A stretch of DNA of 19,486 nucleotides, taken from positions 1 to 19,486 of the forward strand of contig NZ_CALIIS010000037.1 of NCBI RefSeq assembly GCF_938017705.1, given 5' to 3'. The position numbers and the translations under genes are program-made. The DNA is from an uncultured Campylobacter sp. GTDB lineage: Bacteria; Campylobacterota; Campylobacteria; Campylobacterales; Campylobacteraceae. Below the pieces are notes generated by a model. It saw nothing but the letters and a program-made list of their open reading frames with translations. It ran no database searches and was not told the origin of the DNA. Below are positions 6,900 through 14,599 of the stretch, in pieces (the stretch's first letter is position 1; each line of letters starts with the position of its first letter).

Positions 6900-7865
6900 T
6901 TAAATTTTGCTTTCTAGCTCCCCGGTTATGTGACCCAGCTCGCTTACTAATTCTAAAATCTCAGCCAGTTCGTATTGATGAGCATACGCCGTTCCGGTTG
7001 TCGGAGGTATGCTAAATAGCTCTGTTTCGAAGCGGTTCGGCGCGCCGTTTAGAAATAGGTAAAATTTATTATCCATAAATGCCGCACTGATGCTAAATTT
7101 ATAATAGTATCGCTTCAGCTCATTTAGTCGCTCCATCAACGTAGGCGTCAATAGATAGCGAGCTTCGACCTTGTCGTCAGCAAACACGCGAAATTCGCTA
7201 TTAAAAACGACGTTGTCCATTAGCTCCTTCTCGCCTAAAATTTTTGTATTTAGCTCGCGGCTCGCCAAGATGGTTTTGGCGTAAAATCTCTTGCCGAATT
7301 CGCATATCAGCACGCTGCCGTTAAAATCCATATACGCATCATATAAGCTCATCGCAAGCGAAGCTAGCTTCACATAGGTATTGTCTATGCCCAGATCGTA
7401 GTTCTTTTTGATTCTAATCGCCTCGCTAAGGCTAAATTTTACCCCATCCCATTCGCCTTTTATCTCATCTTCGCCGATAAAATCGGAGTTTGCAAAGATT
7501 CCCGCTCGCCTGAATTCCTTCGCGCTTATGCCGCGACCTGGCGAATAAGTAAGCTGCGGATACGCCTGTGAGATCGCCGTGCGCACCAAAACTTTTTTGT
7601 AAAACAGTTTATATTCATAAGCGGTGCCTGTAATGTCGTCGTAAATATAAGCAACGTAACAAATTAAAAGCACCGCGTAGATAAGATAGACTTCGATCAT
7701 CTTGTAATCCGTATCGTCGTCTGTTTTAAATACCGCATCGATCGAAAACATCACTATAAATGGAAACAGATACAAAAATGCTATCTTGGCATAGATCATC
7801 ACTACCTTGCAAATGCACTTTTTTTGTTTGGCTCTACTCAGCGCTATCGCCCTGTCTAATTGCAT
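6900..7865 (-). CDS. DUF3137 family membrane protein
   Basis: 321 residues. Two hydrophobic segments lie near the N-terminus (about 21-42 and 56-75), followed by a large soluble domain that I recognise as DUF3137 from the string NSEFRVFADDKVEARYLLTP with LMERL, a motif near the end of that domain, and from the preceding pattern of a soluble beta-rich domain (GEWDGVKFSLSEA). The family is widespread in bacteria and has no settled function. The ATG at 7865 is 8 bases after the helicase stop codon and has AAGGAAAC before it, overlapping the end of that gene, so the two are almost surely cotranscribed and perhaps translationally coupled. Family call is good; role unknown. Confidence 0.85.
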   Translation of the reverse strand: MQLDRAIALSRAKQKKCICKVVMIYAKIAFLYLFPFIVMFSIDAVFKTDDDTDYKMIEVYLIYAVLLICYVAYIYDDITGTAYEYKLFYKKVLVRTAISQAYPQLTYSPGRGISAKEFRRAGIFANSDFIGEDEIKGEWDGVKFSLSEAIRIKKNYDLGIDNTYVKLASLAMSLYDAYMDFNGSVLICEFGKRFYAKTILASRELNTKILGEKELMDNVVFNSEFRVFADDKVEARYLLTPTLMERLNELKRYYYKFSISAAFMDNKFYLFLNGAPNRFETELFSIPPTTGTAYAHQYELAEILELVSELGHITGELESKI

Positions 7866-7873
7866 GCGTTTCC

Positions 7874-9211
7874 TTAAATTTTTTGATCCGAAATTTTATA
7901 AAATTCGTTCTCTTGATAAAATTTCACCACGGCTTCATCCGCGCTTGCGTTGCGCTGCAAATACCGCAGCAAGGGCTCCGCGCGCGTATATATTACCCCG
8001 AGCCCCGCAAGGCTCGTCGCGCGCGAAAGCGCCACATAGAGCTGCCCTTTGGCAAAGATCCTGTCGATGTCGCAGATGAGCTGCGGAATGCTCATGCCTT
8101 GGGATTTGTGGATCGTGATGGCGTATGCGAGCTTGAGTGGGAACTGATAATACCGCGCCAGCACGATCTGCTCGGCATCCGCGCCGCTCGCGGCGATCTC
8201 GCTTAGTTCGTATGTTTGCAGCCCCACGCGGCTTAGCACGCCGGAGGGCTTTTTTACGACCACGCTTTCGATCTCGCCGCTGGAGCTTTTTTCGATCTTT
8301 TCGACGACGCCTTGCTCGCCGTTAAAAAACTCGCCGCTTTTGTTTGCGGTAAACAGCACCTTTGCGCCCTCTTTCAGCGTCAGACTTTGCGGCGTATTTA
8401 GCGAGGCGATCCATTTTTGAATTTTCTGCTCGCTCACTCCGCTTTGCAGCGCTTCATAAACGCCCTCAAAGCTGCTCTGCGGTGCATTAAGCTTGGCTAG
8501 CCTGGAGTTGTTTATCGCATCTACTTCGGCGTTTCTACCCGAGATTATCGTGGCATCTGGTTCTGCTTGCGCGGCATCGATGAGCAAAGATCGCATCAGC
8601 TCCGCCGTCTGCTCGCTCGTGATGCCGAGCCGCAGCTCGCAAAGCAGGCGGTATAGCGCCGCATCCGCGGTGCGCTTGGAGCCTATCATCTCGACGTAAA
8701 AAAACTCGCACTGCCTCCACGCGTAGGAGCCGAAGGCGTAATCCGAGCCGCTAAATAGGCTCGCGCGCGGCGCGCTCTCGCCCTCTTTGCGCACCGGCGG
8801 AAGCTGATAAAAATCGCCCGTAACGAGCAGCCGTCCGTTAAATTTAGAATTTGAAATTCTAAGATAGATCATCTCGAAAAGCTCGGCGCCGATCATCGAA
8901 ATTTCATCGATCACGATGAGATCTGTGAGGGCTAAAATTTTTCGTAGCTCGCTTAGTTTGCCGCTTTGTTTGCGATCGAAGCCCTTTAGCTCCTCGTGGT
9001 TTTTGCAAATGCCGAAGCGGAAGAAGCTATGCACGGTCACGCCGCCGATCTCTACGGCGCTGATGCCGGTGCTGCCGAGTACGATGACGAGCTTGCCGCG
9101 AGCGCGGTAATCTTCGATGAGCTCTTTTATTACGTAGCTTTTGCCCACGCCTGCGCCGCCCGTGATGAAAATATTGCGATCTTTTAGCTTTTGGATGATG
9201 AAATTTATCAA
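7874..9211 (-). CDS. PIF1/RecD-like superfamily 1 DNA helicase
   Basis: 445 residues. Walker A GGAGVGKS (18-25, Lys24), Walker B VIDEIS (100-105, Asp102/Glu103), motif III GDFYQLPPV (132-140), TIHKSQGMS (366-374) and LYVALSRATSL (391-401) are all present in the order of PIF1/RecD2-type 5'-3' helicases. All ATPase and helicase motifs look intact. The length fits the short PIF1-like helicases of Campylobacterota, with no extra N-terminal domain. The start is TTG at 9211, with AGGA about 7 bases upstream; the frame has no better ATG that keeps the Walker A strand. It is the first gene of a pair with the DUF3137 gene and is divergent from the NlpC/P60 gene. Role is likely in DNA repair or replication-fork processing; the exact substrate is unknown. 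Confidence 0.9.
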   Translation of the reverse strand: MINFIIQKLKDRNIFITGGAGVGKSYVIKELIEDYRARGKLVIVLGSTGISAVEIGGVTVHSFFRFGICKNHEELKGFDRKQSGKLSELRKILALTDLIVIDEISMIGAELFEMIYLRISNSKFNGRLLVTGDFYQLPPVRKEGESAPRASLFSGSDYAFGSYAWRQCEFFYVEMIGSKRTADAALYRLLCELRLGITSEQTAELMRSLLIDAAQAEPDATIISGRNAEVDAINNSRLAKLNAPQSSFEGVYEALQSGVSEQKIQKWIASLNTPQSLTLKEGAKVLFTANKSGEFFNGEQGVVEKIEKSSSGEIESVVVKKPSGVLSRVGLQTYELSEIAASGADAEQIVLARYYQFPLKLAYAITIHKSQGMSIPQLICDIDRIFAKGQLYVALSRATSLAGLGVIYTRAEPLLRYLQRNASADEAVVKFYQENEFYKISDQKI

Positions 9212-9224
9212 GTTTTTTCCTATT

Positions 9225-9247
9225 TTTTGGCAAAATTATAGCCAAAA
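9225..9247. promoter_or_regulatory. Palindromic shared promoter of two TTG-started genes
   Basis: TTTTGGC (9225-9231) and GCCAAAA (9241-9247) are perfect inverted repeats around AAAATTATA. The minus strand reads TATAAT at 9235-9240, placing a start about 17 bases before the helicase TTG. On the plus strand TTATAG is the only -10-like word before the TTG at 9268. The palindrome covers both boxes and could be an operator. Confidence 0.45.
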
Positions 9248-9267
9248 TTTTTTAAAAGGCATTTTGT

Positions 9268-10650
9268 TTGAAACGATTAGTATCTCTCATATTCTCCGCT
9301 TTAATCCTTGCAGGTTGTGGTAAAACCGTCCATAAGTTTATCCCGGAAAATCCCGCTGTTTTGGATCTCGAATACGCTCAAAACAGCGAGCGGCTGCCAG
9401 CTCCCGCTTCGGTGCAAAACATAAGCGGAAAAGCGTTTAAGAGCCGCTATTTTAAAATTTGGTTTGATGATGCGCCTATTAAAGCGGAAATCGATACGTT
9501 TTGGGGGCTTAATTACGCCAAGGGGCGCCATTTTGACGCCGCAGGCAGGATATACGACGATGCGATCTATCAAAGCATTCGTATAAACGCGAACGAAGAG
9601 GCGTTCGGGCTGATCTCCGAGCCCGCTATAACGGTAAAAAACGCACTGCTGCGAAATATCCCAAGCGATCTGCCGATTTTCGGCGATCCGAGCGAGCCGG
9701 GGGAGGGCGAGCCGTTTGATTACGCCGCAAATTCCGCCGTGAGCGTGGGCTATCCGCTGCTGCTGTCGCATTACAGCAGAGACGGCGCGTGGGCGTTCGT
9801 GCGCAACGACGGCGTGTGGAGCTGGATCAGAAGCGACGCGATAAAGCGCATCAGTCCGCAACAGGCGGATATCTACGCAAATTCTAAATTTATAACGATC
9901 CTGCGCGACGGCGCCGCCATTTATGACGAAAGCGGCGCTGAGCTTTTTAGGGCGCGCACCGGCACGATCCTGCCGTATGATTTTAGCGGCGAGCGCGATC
10001 TTGGCGGTACGCTCGGCGTGCAGAGCGTATTTAGCGGCGAAATTTTAACGCAGTTTGGCGGCAAAAGATATTTCGTCAGCGCGGAGGATGCGAGGCTTTG
10101 GCCCGCGCCGCTTGATGAGCAAAACTCAAAGATCGTAGCCGCTAGCCTGCTCGGGCAGAAATACGGCTGGGGTGGGTATAAATTTCTTCGCGATTGCTCG
10201 CTTATGACGAAAGACTTTTTGGCAAATTTCGGGCTGTGGCTGCCGCGAAATTCTAAGGCGCAATCGGGCCGTGGCAAGCGTTTTTCGCTGGCGGGGATGA
10301 GCGCGGATGAAAAGCTCGAGCTCATCGGCAAAAACGGCGTGGCGTATAAAACCCTGCTGTATATGCCCGGCCACGTGATGCTCTACGTAGGGCAGGTGGA
10401 TGGCAAGCCTGCGGTGCTGCACGATATCTGGGGGCTTCGCACGATGGACGGCGGGCGCGCGATCATCGGGCGCACGGCGATTACGTCGCTTACTATCGGC
10501 TCGGATCGCGCGGACATCGCCGAGGATCGCCTGCTAATCTCGCGTATCAACGCGATGAGCGTGCTTTCGGGCGAGGATAACGCTATTTCGGACGATCGGT
10601 TCACTCCTGAGGATCCGAGCACTCTATCTGCGTATGCGAGCGGAAATTAG
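9268..10650 (+). CDS. SH3-domain NlpC/P60 lipoprotein peptidase (C40 family)
   Basis: 460 residues. The start is TTG at 9268, with AAAAGGC 7 bases before it; the frame then encodes a lipoprotein signal peptide with lipobox LAGC and lipidated Cys17. The N-terminal part (about 30-125) resembles the stabilising domain of this family. Two bacterial SH3-like modules follow (about 130-195, with WAFVRNDGVWSWI, and 205-275). The catalytic NlpC/P60 domain spans about 285-420: Cys310 in FLRDCSLMTKD, His369 in MPGHVMLYVG and His385 in VLHDIWG form the Cys-His-His triad. The expected activity is cleavage of gamma-D-Glu-diaminopimelate bonds in peptidoglycan stem peptides, acting in the periplasm while membrane-anchored. 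It is a single-gene unit on the plus strand. Confidence 0.9.
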   Translation: MKRLVSLIFSALILAGCGKTVHKFIPENPAVLDLEYAQNSERLPAPASVQNISGKAFKSRYFKIWFDDAPIKAEIDTFWGLNYAKGRHFDAAGRIYDDAIYQSIRINANEEAFGLISEPAITVKNALLRNIPSDLPIFGDPSEPGEGEPFDYAANSAVSVGYPLLLSHYSRDGAWAFVRNDGVWSWIRSDAIKRISPQQADIYANSKFITILRDGAAIYDESGAELFRARTGTILPYDFSGERDLGGTLGVQSVFSGEILTQFGGKRYFVSAEDARLWPAPLDEQNSKIVAASLLGQKYGWGGYKFLRDCSLMTKDFLANFGLWLPRNSKAQSGRGKRFSLAGMSADEKLELIGKNGVAYKTLLYMPGHVMLYVGQVDGKPAVLHDIWGLRTMDGGRAIIGRTAITSLTIGSDRADIAEDRLLISRINAMSVLSGEDNAISDDRFTPEDPSTLSAYASGN

Positions 10651-10761
10651 GCTGCTTGCGGGTATAAGAGCGAATTGAGCTTCGCTTAGCAGCCGTCGTT
10701 ATAGTTTGCTTTTGCCGTTGGTGGAGTCGCTTGCTTGACGATGCTGCGGTGCGCGCAAGCG

Positions 10762-10805
10762 TAAATTTAAAATGGCGTTTTAAGTGCTGCGCCATTTTAA
10801 ATTTA
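10762..10805. terminator. Perfect 16-bp hairpin between convergent genes
   Basis: Positions 10762-10777 and 10790-10805 are exact reverse complements, with a 12-base loop. The inner six pairs are GC-containing (ATGGCG/CGCCAT) and the outer ten are A/T only, so either strand would give a stem with a U-rich outer arm. It fits a bidirectional terminator, though it is 111 bases past one stop codon and 183 past the other. Confidence 0.5.
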
Positions 10806-10879
10806 GCCTAGACGGCGAGCAAATTTAAAATTTCTGGTTTTAAATTTAGTCTAAATTTAAGTCTCAGGTCTTGCAGTCC

Positions 10880-10903
10880 TTAAAATTTCGGGAGAAATTT
10901 TAA
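10880..10903. repeat. Perfect 10-bp hairpin with GNRA-type loop
   Basis: TTAAAATTTC (10880-10889) pairs with GAAATTTTAA (10894-10903) around the loop GGGA, which fits the GNRA tetraloop pattern in plus-strand RNA. It may be a second terminator-like stem between the convergent genes. Confidence 0.4.
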
Positions 10904-10988
10904 AATTAGCCCGCAAGTCTGGTTAAAATTTTAAAGCGCTATCTAAATTTACGCTCCTACTTTAAAGCTCAATCGCGCGCCGCTCCCC

Positions 10989-11552
10989 TTAAAAGAACAA
11001 AAAATATCTCGGCGTCTTGCGTTTATACTTTAGATACTCCTGCCCGTAAGCTTGCTCGCAGTAGCGCTCCTCGCCCAGGACTACGAGATGATTATATACG
11101 GCAAAGGGCACTATCACTATGAGTAGCCACAGTGACGCCGAGGCGATACAAACGCCCGCCATGCCGAGAAAGAAAAAGAAGTACATCGGATTGCGCGATA
11201 GGCGGTAGATGCCGCCCTGTGCGGCTCTGTCCGCAGGAGCCGCCGCATAGTCGTAAAACGCCTTGATGAAGCCCGCAAAAGCCGCTACGTAGATCGCCGC
11301 TCCGATCCAAAACCACGCGCTGCCCGTCTTAAGCGGCACGAACACCGATAAAATAAGCAGCGCTACTTGCAGCAGCGAGCTTATGATCGCATTTCGCTTG
11401 TCCGCGAGCGTGTACCACGAGGTATCGGTGGCGCGTTTGCCGACCTCTTTGTAGATAAACATATACGCGAACTGTATCAGCACCATCGCAAATGAGGGTA
11501 TCCAAGCGCCCGCTAGAGCAGGCTCAAGCGTCGTAAAAAATGAAATTTCCAT
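10989..11552 (-). CDS. Isoprenylcysteine carboxyl methyltransferase-like membrane enzyme
   Basis: 187 residues with about four to five hydrophobic segments (roughly 16-34, 57-75, 80-98, 125-152). The C-terminal half carries the ICMT/PEMT signature: GIYRLSRNPMYF (114-125), then His155 and GEER (160-163), and YGQEYLKYKRKTPRYF (169-184). These residues form the S-adenosylmethionine site in the family. In bacteria such proteins methylate small or lipid-like substrates and rarely prenylated proteins, so the substrate is open. AAAGGAGG lies 6 bases before the ATG. It is a single-gene unit. Confidence 0.85.
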   Translation of the reverse strand: MEISFFTTLEPALAGAWIPSFAMVLIQFAYMFIYKEVGKRATDTSWYTLADKRNAIISSLLQVALLILSVFVPLKTGSAWFWIGAAIYVAAFAGFIKAFYDYAAAPADRAAQGGIYRLSRNPMYFFFFLGMAGVCIASASLWLLIVIVPFAVYNHLVVLGEERYCEQAYGQEYLKYKRKTPRYFLFF

Positions 11553-11995
11553 GACCGCCTCCTTTGCTTTAAATTTTATCTCGCAGCTTTGTTTTCCCCT
11601 TGTTTGCTCGCCGCGGGTTTAAATTTTATTCCGTCTCGCGCTGTATATTCGGGTGCACTGCTTGCTCGGTACGCCGCGCGCGCGTTAGGGGTGCCGCTTC
11701 GGGCGGCATCGACGCCGCTCATTCGGGTATCGACGCGCCAAGCGCCGATGGGATCTACACTTTATGTGGGCAGCATCCGCACTTCAATGCGCCAAAAATG
11801 CGATAGTGCCGCTTGTTTTGACGATACGACGACGCCTGTTCGTCCGTATGACTAGACGATTTGTCTATCCGGTGCCGAAATAGGACGGATTGTCTATTCG
11901 GCGCAGATGTATCCGCCGCCTACTACACGATGAGTATTCGGCACGGATGCTGCCTGCTAGGTGTAGCACTGACGCCGTTCGTTTGGTGCCGCGCG
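11553..11995. repeat. GC-rich intergenic spacer with degenerate TATTCGG repeats
   Basis: No credible gene: an 88-codon frame at 11589-11855 (+) has no ribosome binding site or recognisable protein features. The words TATTCGGGTGC (11648), CATTCGGGTATC (11719), TATCCGGTGCC (about 11866), TATTCGGCGCA (about 11895) and TATTCGGCACG (about 11935) recur. The stretches starting at 11855 and 11884 match at 19 of 24 positions, 29 bases apart. Unlike the other spacers it has few AAATTT words and many CG dinucleotides. It may be a decayed gene or a worn repeat. Confidence 0.4.
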
Positions 11996-13015
11996 CTATT
12001 TACCCTCTGGACTAAGTCCTTTTAAGATATAGCCGAATTCCGTATCGCTGAGCTCGTAATTCATAAATTTTTTATAAAATGCCTTCGTTTCGGCCTTTAT
12101 GTCAATGTCGGGAAATAGCTCCGGCTGGATAGTTTTCGCCGCCCATAAAATTTGAAGCACCGTATCCGCGCCGTATCGATCCCAGTTGAAAACCCCGCGC
12201 GGATTGCCGTAAACGCGTCCGTTTTTGACCGCATCCGTGCCGCTGTAAACCGGGCTGGATTTGATCTTCTCTACCGCATCTTCGTTGTGATCGCCGCCTA
12301 CGATTATGATCTGCGGGTTGCTCGCGATGATCTCCTCGGCGGTGATAGTCTTCATCGGGCCTTTTGTAGCGGTGATCGCATTCGTTCCGCCGGCCAGCTC
12401 TATCCACGAGTCAATCAGCGTGCCCTTGCCGTCGATCTTTAAAAGATCGCTTCCGCCTACGATGTGAAGGACGCGCGGGCGCTTATCGGGGCTTAAATTC
12501 GCGGTGCGGCTGCTAACCAAAGCGATATTTTTGTCTAAATTTGAGATCAGATCCTTCGCTCTTTGCGGCGCGTCGCCGCCTAGCATATCGCCGCACATCC
12601 TGATGCTGCGCCTCATCTGCTCGTAATCGCTAAAGCTCGCCTTTAAAACCGTAAAGCCTTGCTTAGCTAAATTTTCGCCCGCCAATGCGGTTGAGACGAT
12701 GACTACGTCGGGGTTGCGGCTCATTAGCTCCTCCAAATTTACGTCGTTATTTTTTAGCAGTACTGGGATCTGCGCTAGGCGCGGATAAATTTTAAGAAAC
12801 CATGCGTTTTTGCTGATGTTATCGGTGGTAGCGACGATCTTGTCCGCTCCTCCTAGGGCCAGTAAAATTTGATTGTTCGAGTGCCAGAGTGCCGCGATGC
12901 GCTCAACTTTTGCGGGGATTTTGACCTCAGCTCCGTCCATATCCTTGATAGTTCTAAGCTCTGCTGCGCTCGCAAAAAGCGCGCCCGCCAAAAGCAGTAG
13001 TAAAAATTTTTTCAT
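11996..13015 (-). CDS. Metal-chelate ABC transporter substrate-binding protein (TroA-like, Helicobacter CeuE type)
   Basis: 339 residues from an ATG at 13015 that has AGGAG 6 bases upstream and begins a signal peptide (MKKFLLLLLAGALFASA). A longer frame from 13069 would put 18 extra residues before the signal peptide and has no such site, so I reject it. RTIKDMDGAEVKIPAKVERIA opens the mature protein, as in class III binding proteins for siderophores, cobalamin or chelated metals. Two lobes (about 20-155 and 180-339) are joined by a helix; VLHIVGGSDLLKIDGKGT and YGNPRGVFNWDRYGAD are in the second lobe. From memory it resembles the Helicobacter CeuE group, linked to nickel or cobalt chelates; ligand is inference. 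No permease or ATPase gene is adjacent. Periplasmic. Confidence 0.85.
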   Translation of the reverse strand: MKKFLLLLLAGALFASAAELRTIKDMDGAEVKIPAKVERIAALWHSNNQILLALGGADKIVATTDNISKNAWFLKIYPRLAQIPVLLKNNDVNLEELMSRNPDVVIVSTALAGENLAKQGFTVLKASFSDYEQMRRSIRMCGDMLGGDAPQRAKDLISNLDKNIALVSSRTANLSPDKRPRVLHIVGGSDLLKIDGKGTLIDSWIELAGGTNAITATKGPMKTITAEEIIASNPQIIIVGGDHNEDAVEKIKSSPVYSGTDAVKNGRVYGNPRGVFNWDRYGADTVLQILWAAKTIQPELFPDIDIKAETKAFYKKFMNYELSDTEFGYILKGLSPEGK

Positions 13016-13134
13016 TTTTTCTCCTAAAAGGTATTGAAATATACGCTGCGATATTACATAAAATCTCATTAAAATTGCGTAAATTTTAACCGCTGTCGCC
13101 GCGATTATTTATTATTTTTCAAAGTAAATTTTTA

Positions 13135-13140
13135 TATAAT
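13135..13140 (+). promoter_or_regulatory. -10 box of the flotillin-like gene
   Basis: A perfect TATAAT sits at the end of TTTTTATATAAT, preceded by T-rich sequence. Transcription would start near 13147, giving a leader of about 28 bases with AAAGGAGAG before the ATG at 13175. Confidence 0.6.
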
Positions 13141-13174
13141 CCATTTTAAATTTAGCATTTTTAAAGGAGAGAAA

Positions 13175-14599
13175 ATGGATGAAATTTTGTATTTAATAGG
13201 CGCCGCCGCCGGGGTTTTAATCGCGCTTTTTATCATCGTGCCGCTGTTTTTTAGGCGCGTAGTGGAGACGAACGAAGTGCATATCGTCCAGAGCGCGCGC
13301 AAGACGACGAGCTATGGCAAAGATACCGGCAACGGCAACAGCTACTACGAATTCCCGAGCTGGGTGCCGGCGCTGGGCGTTACGAAGATCGTTTTGCCGG
13401 TCTCGGTCTTTAGCATCAAGATCGAGGATTATGAGGCGTATGATCTGGGCAGGCTTCCTTTCGTCGTCGATATTACAGCGTTTTTTAGGATCGTGGATTC
13501 AAATTTAGCCGCGCAACGCGTCAATAATTTTCAAGACCTTAATAATCAGCTCACAAACATCATTCAAGGCTCGATCCGCTCGATCCTTTCGAGTCGCGTG
13601 CTTGAGGATATCTTGCAGATCCGCTCCGAGCTCGGAGATGATTTTACCAAGGCTGTAAAGACGCAGCTGCAAAATTGGGGTATCGAGCCCGTCAAAAATA
13701 TCGAGCTGATGGATATCCGCGATAGCAGCGGTAGCAAGGTTATCTTTAACATCATGGAGAAGAAAAAATCCCAGATCGAAAAGGAAAGCCGCGTCGAGGT
13801 CGCAAACAACACCAAGCTCGCTCAAATCGCCGAGATTGAAGCCGCGCAGGCAACCGAAGTGCGCCAGCAGGAAGCCAATAAGATGGTGGGCCTTAAGACC
13901 GTCGAAAACGAGCGAGAGGTCGCGATCTCAAAGGAGCAAGCCGAGCAGCTCATCAAGGATCAGCAAAAGATCACGCAGGAAAAGGCGATGGAGGTCGTGC
14001 GGGTAAACGACGTCAAGCAGGCCGAGATCAAAAAGCAAGTGGAGATCGTAAAAGCCGAGCAGGAGCAGCGCAAGATCGAGATCGACGCCGAAGCGCGCAA
14101 AAACGCCAAGATCCGCGACGCCGAAGCGATCAAGGAAAATCAAATTTTAGTAGCGCAGGGCGATAAAGAGAAGCAGTTTCTCGCCGCTGCGGCGCTTTTG
14201 GAGATGAAGGATAAAGAAGCGCAGGGCACGCTAAAGATAGGCTCCGCCGAGGCCGAGGCGCTTAGGCTAAAAGAGCTCGCGCCCGTAAACGCGCAGATCG
14301 AGCTCGCGCGCGAGATCGGCGAAAATCAGGGATACCAGACCTATCTCATTTCGATCAAACAGATCGAAGCGAACCGCGACATCGGCCTAGAGCAGGCCAA
14401 GGCGTTAAGCGCGGCGGATCTTAAGATCATCGCAAACGAAGGTAGCGTAGGCGAGGGGATGAGTAAATTCGGCGAAATTTTAAGCGCCAAGGGCGGCACG
14501 CAGCTAGCCGCGATGCTTGAAGCGCTAAATCAAAGCGAGGTCGGCAAAAAAGTGCTGGATAAAATTTCAGGCGCCAAGGAGGGGGATAAGTCCGAGTAA
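13175..14599 (+). CDS. Flotillin-like SPFH domain protein
   Basis: 474 residues. One N-terminal membrane segment (about 4-25) is followed by an SPFH/band 7 domain (about 28-200), then a long charged coiled coil rich in Glu, Lys, Ala and Gln (about 200-370, for example EIEAAQATEVRQQEANK) and a flotillin-type C-terminal region with EAEALRLKELAPVNAQIELA and Gly/Ala-rich helices. This order matches the YqiK/flotillin group, which oligomerises at the inner membrane and organises membrane microdomains. The gene is led by AAAGGAGAGAAA. An NfeD-like partner, often found beside such genes, is not present here, and the downstream spacer holds no gene. Family call is firm; partners unknown. Confidence 0.9.
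   Translation: MDEILYLIGAAAGVLIALFIIVPLFFRRVVETNEVHIVQSARKTTSYGKDTGNGNSYYEFPSWVPALGVTKIVLPVSVFSIKIEDYEAYDLGRLPFVVDITAFFRIVDSNLAAQRVNNFQDLNNQLTNIIQGSIRSILSSRVLEDILQIRSELGDDFTKAVKTQLQNWGIEPVKNIELMDIRDSSGSKVIFNIMEKKKSQIEKESRVEVANNTKLAQIAEIEAAQATEVRQQEANKMVGLKTVENEREVAISKEQAEQLIKDQQKITQEKAMEVVRVNDVKQAEIKKQVEIVKAEQEQRKIEIDAEARKNAKIRDAEAIKENQILVAQGDKEKQFLAAAALLEMKDKEAQGTLKIGSAEAEALRLKELAPVNAQIELAREIGENQGYQTYLISIKQIEANRDIGLEQAKALSAADLKIIANEGSVGEGMSKFGEILSAKGGTQLAAMLEALNQSEVGKKVLDKISGAKEGDKSE

Larger units (their letters stand above)
10651..10988. other. Intergenic spacer rich in AAATTT words
   Basis: No gene is supported. The left third is GC-richer; the rest is a dense mix of TTTAAATTT words and includes two perfect hairpins (10762-10805 and 10880-10903). 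It separates genes that point toward each other (9268-10650 + and 10989-11552 -). Confidence 0.55.

Noticed and set aside
11589..11855. 88-codon plus-strand frame
   Set aside because: Lies in the repeat-like, CG-rich spacer, has no ribosome binding site, and its composition is explained by the long stop-free tendency of GC-rich sequence.
13016..13069. Upstream start that would add 18 residues to the metal-chelate-binding protein
   Set aside because: The extra residues precede a clear signal peptide, and the internal ATG at 13015 has AGGAG at the right distance.
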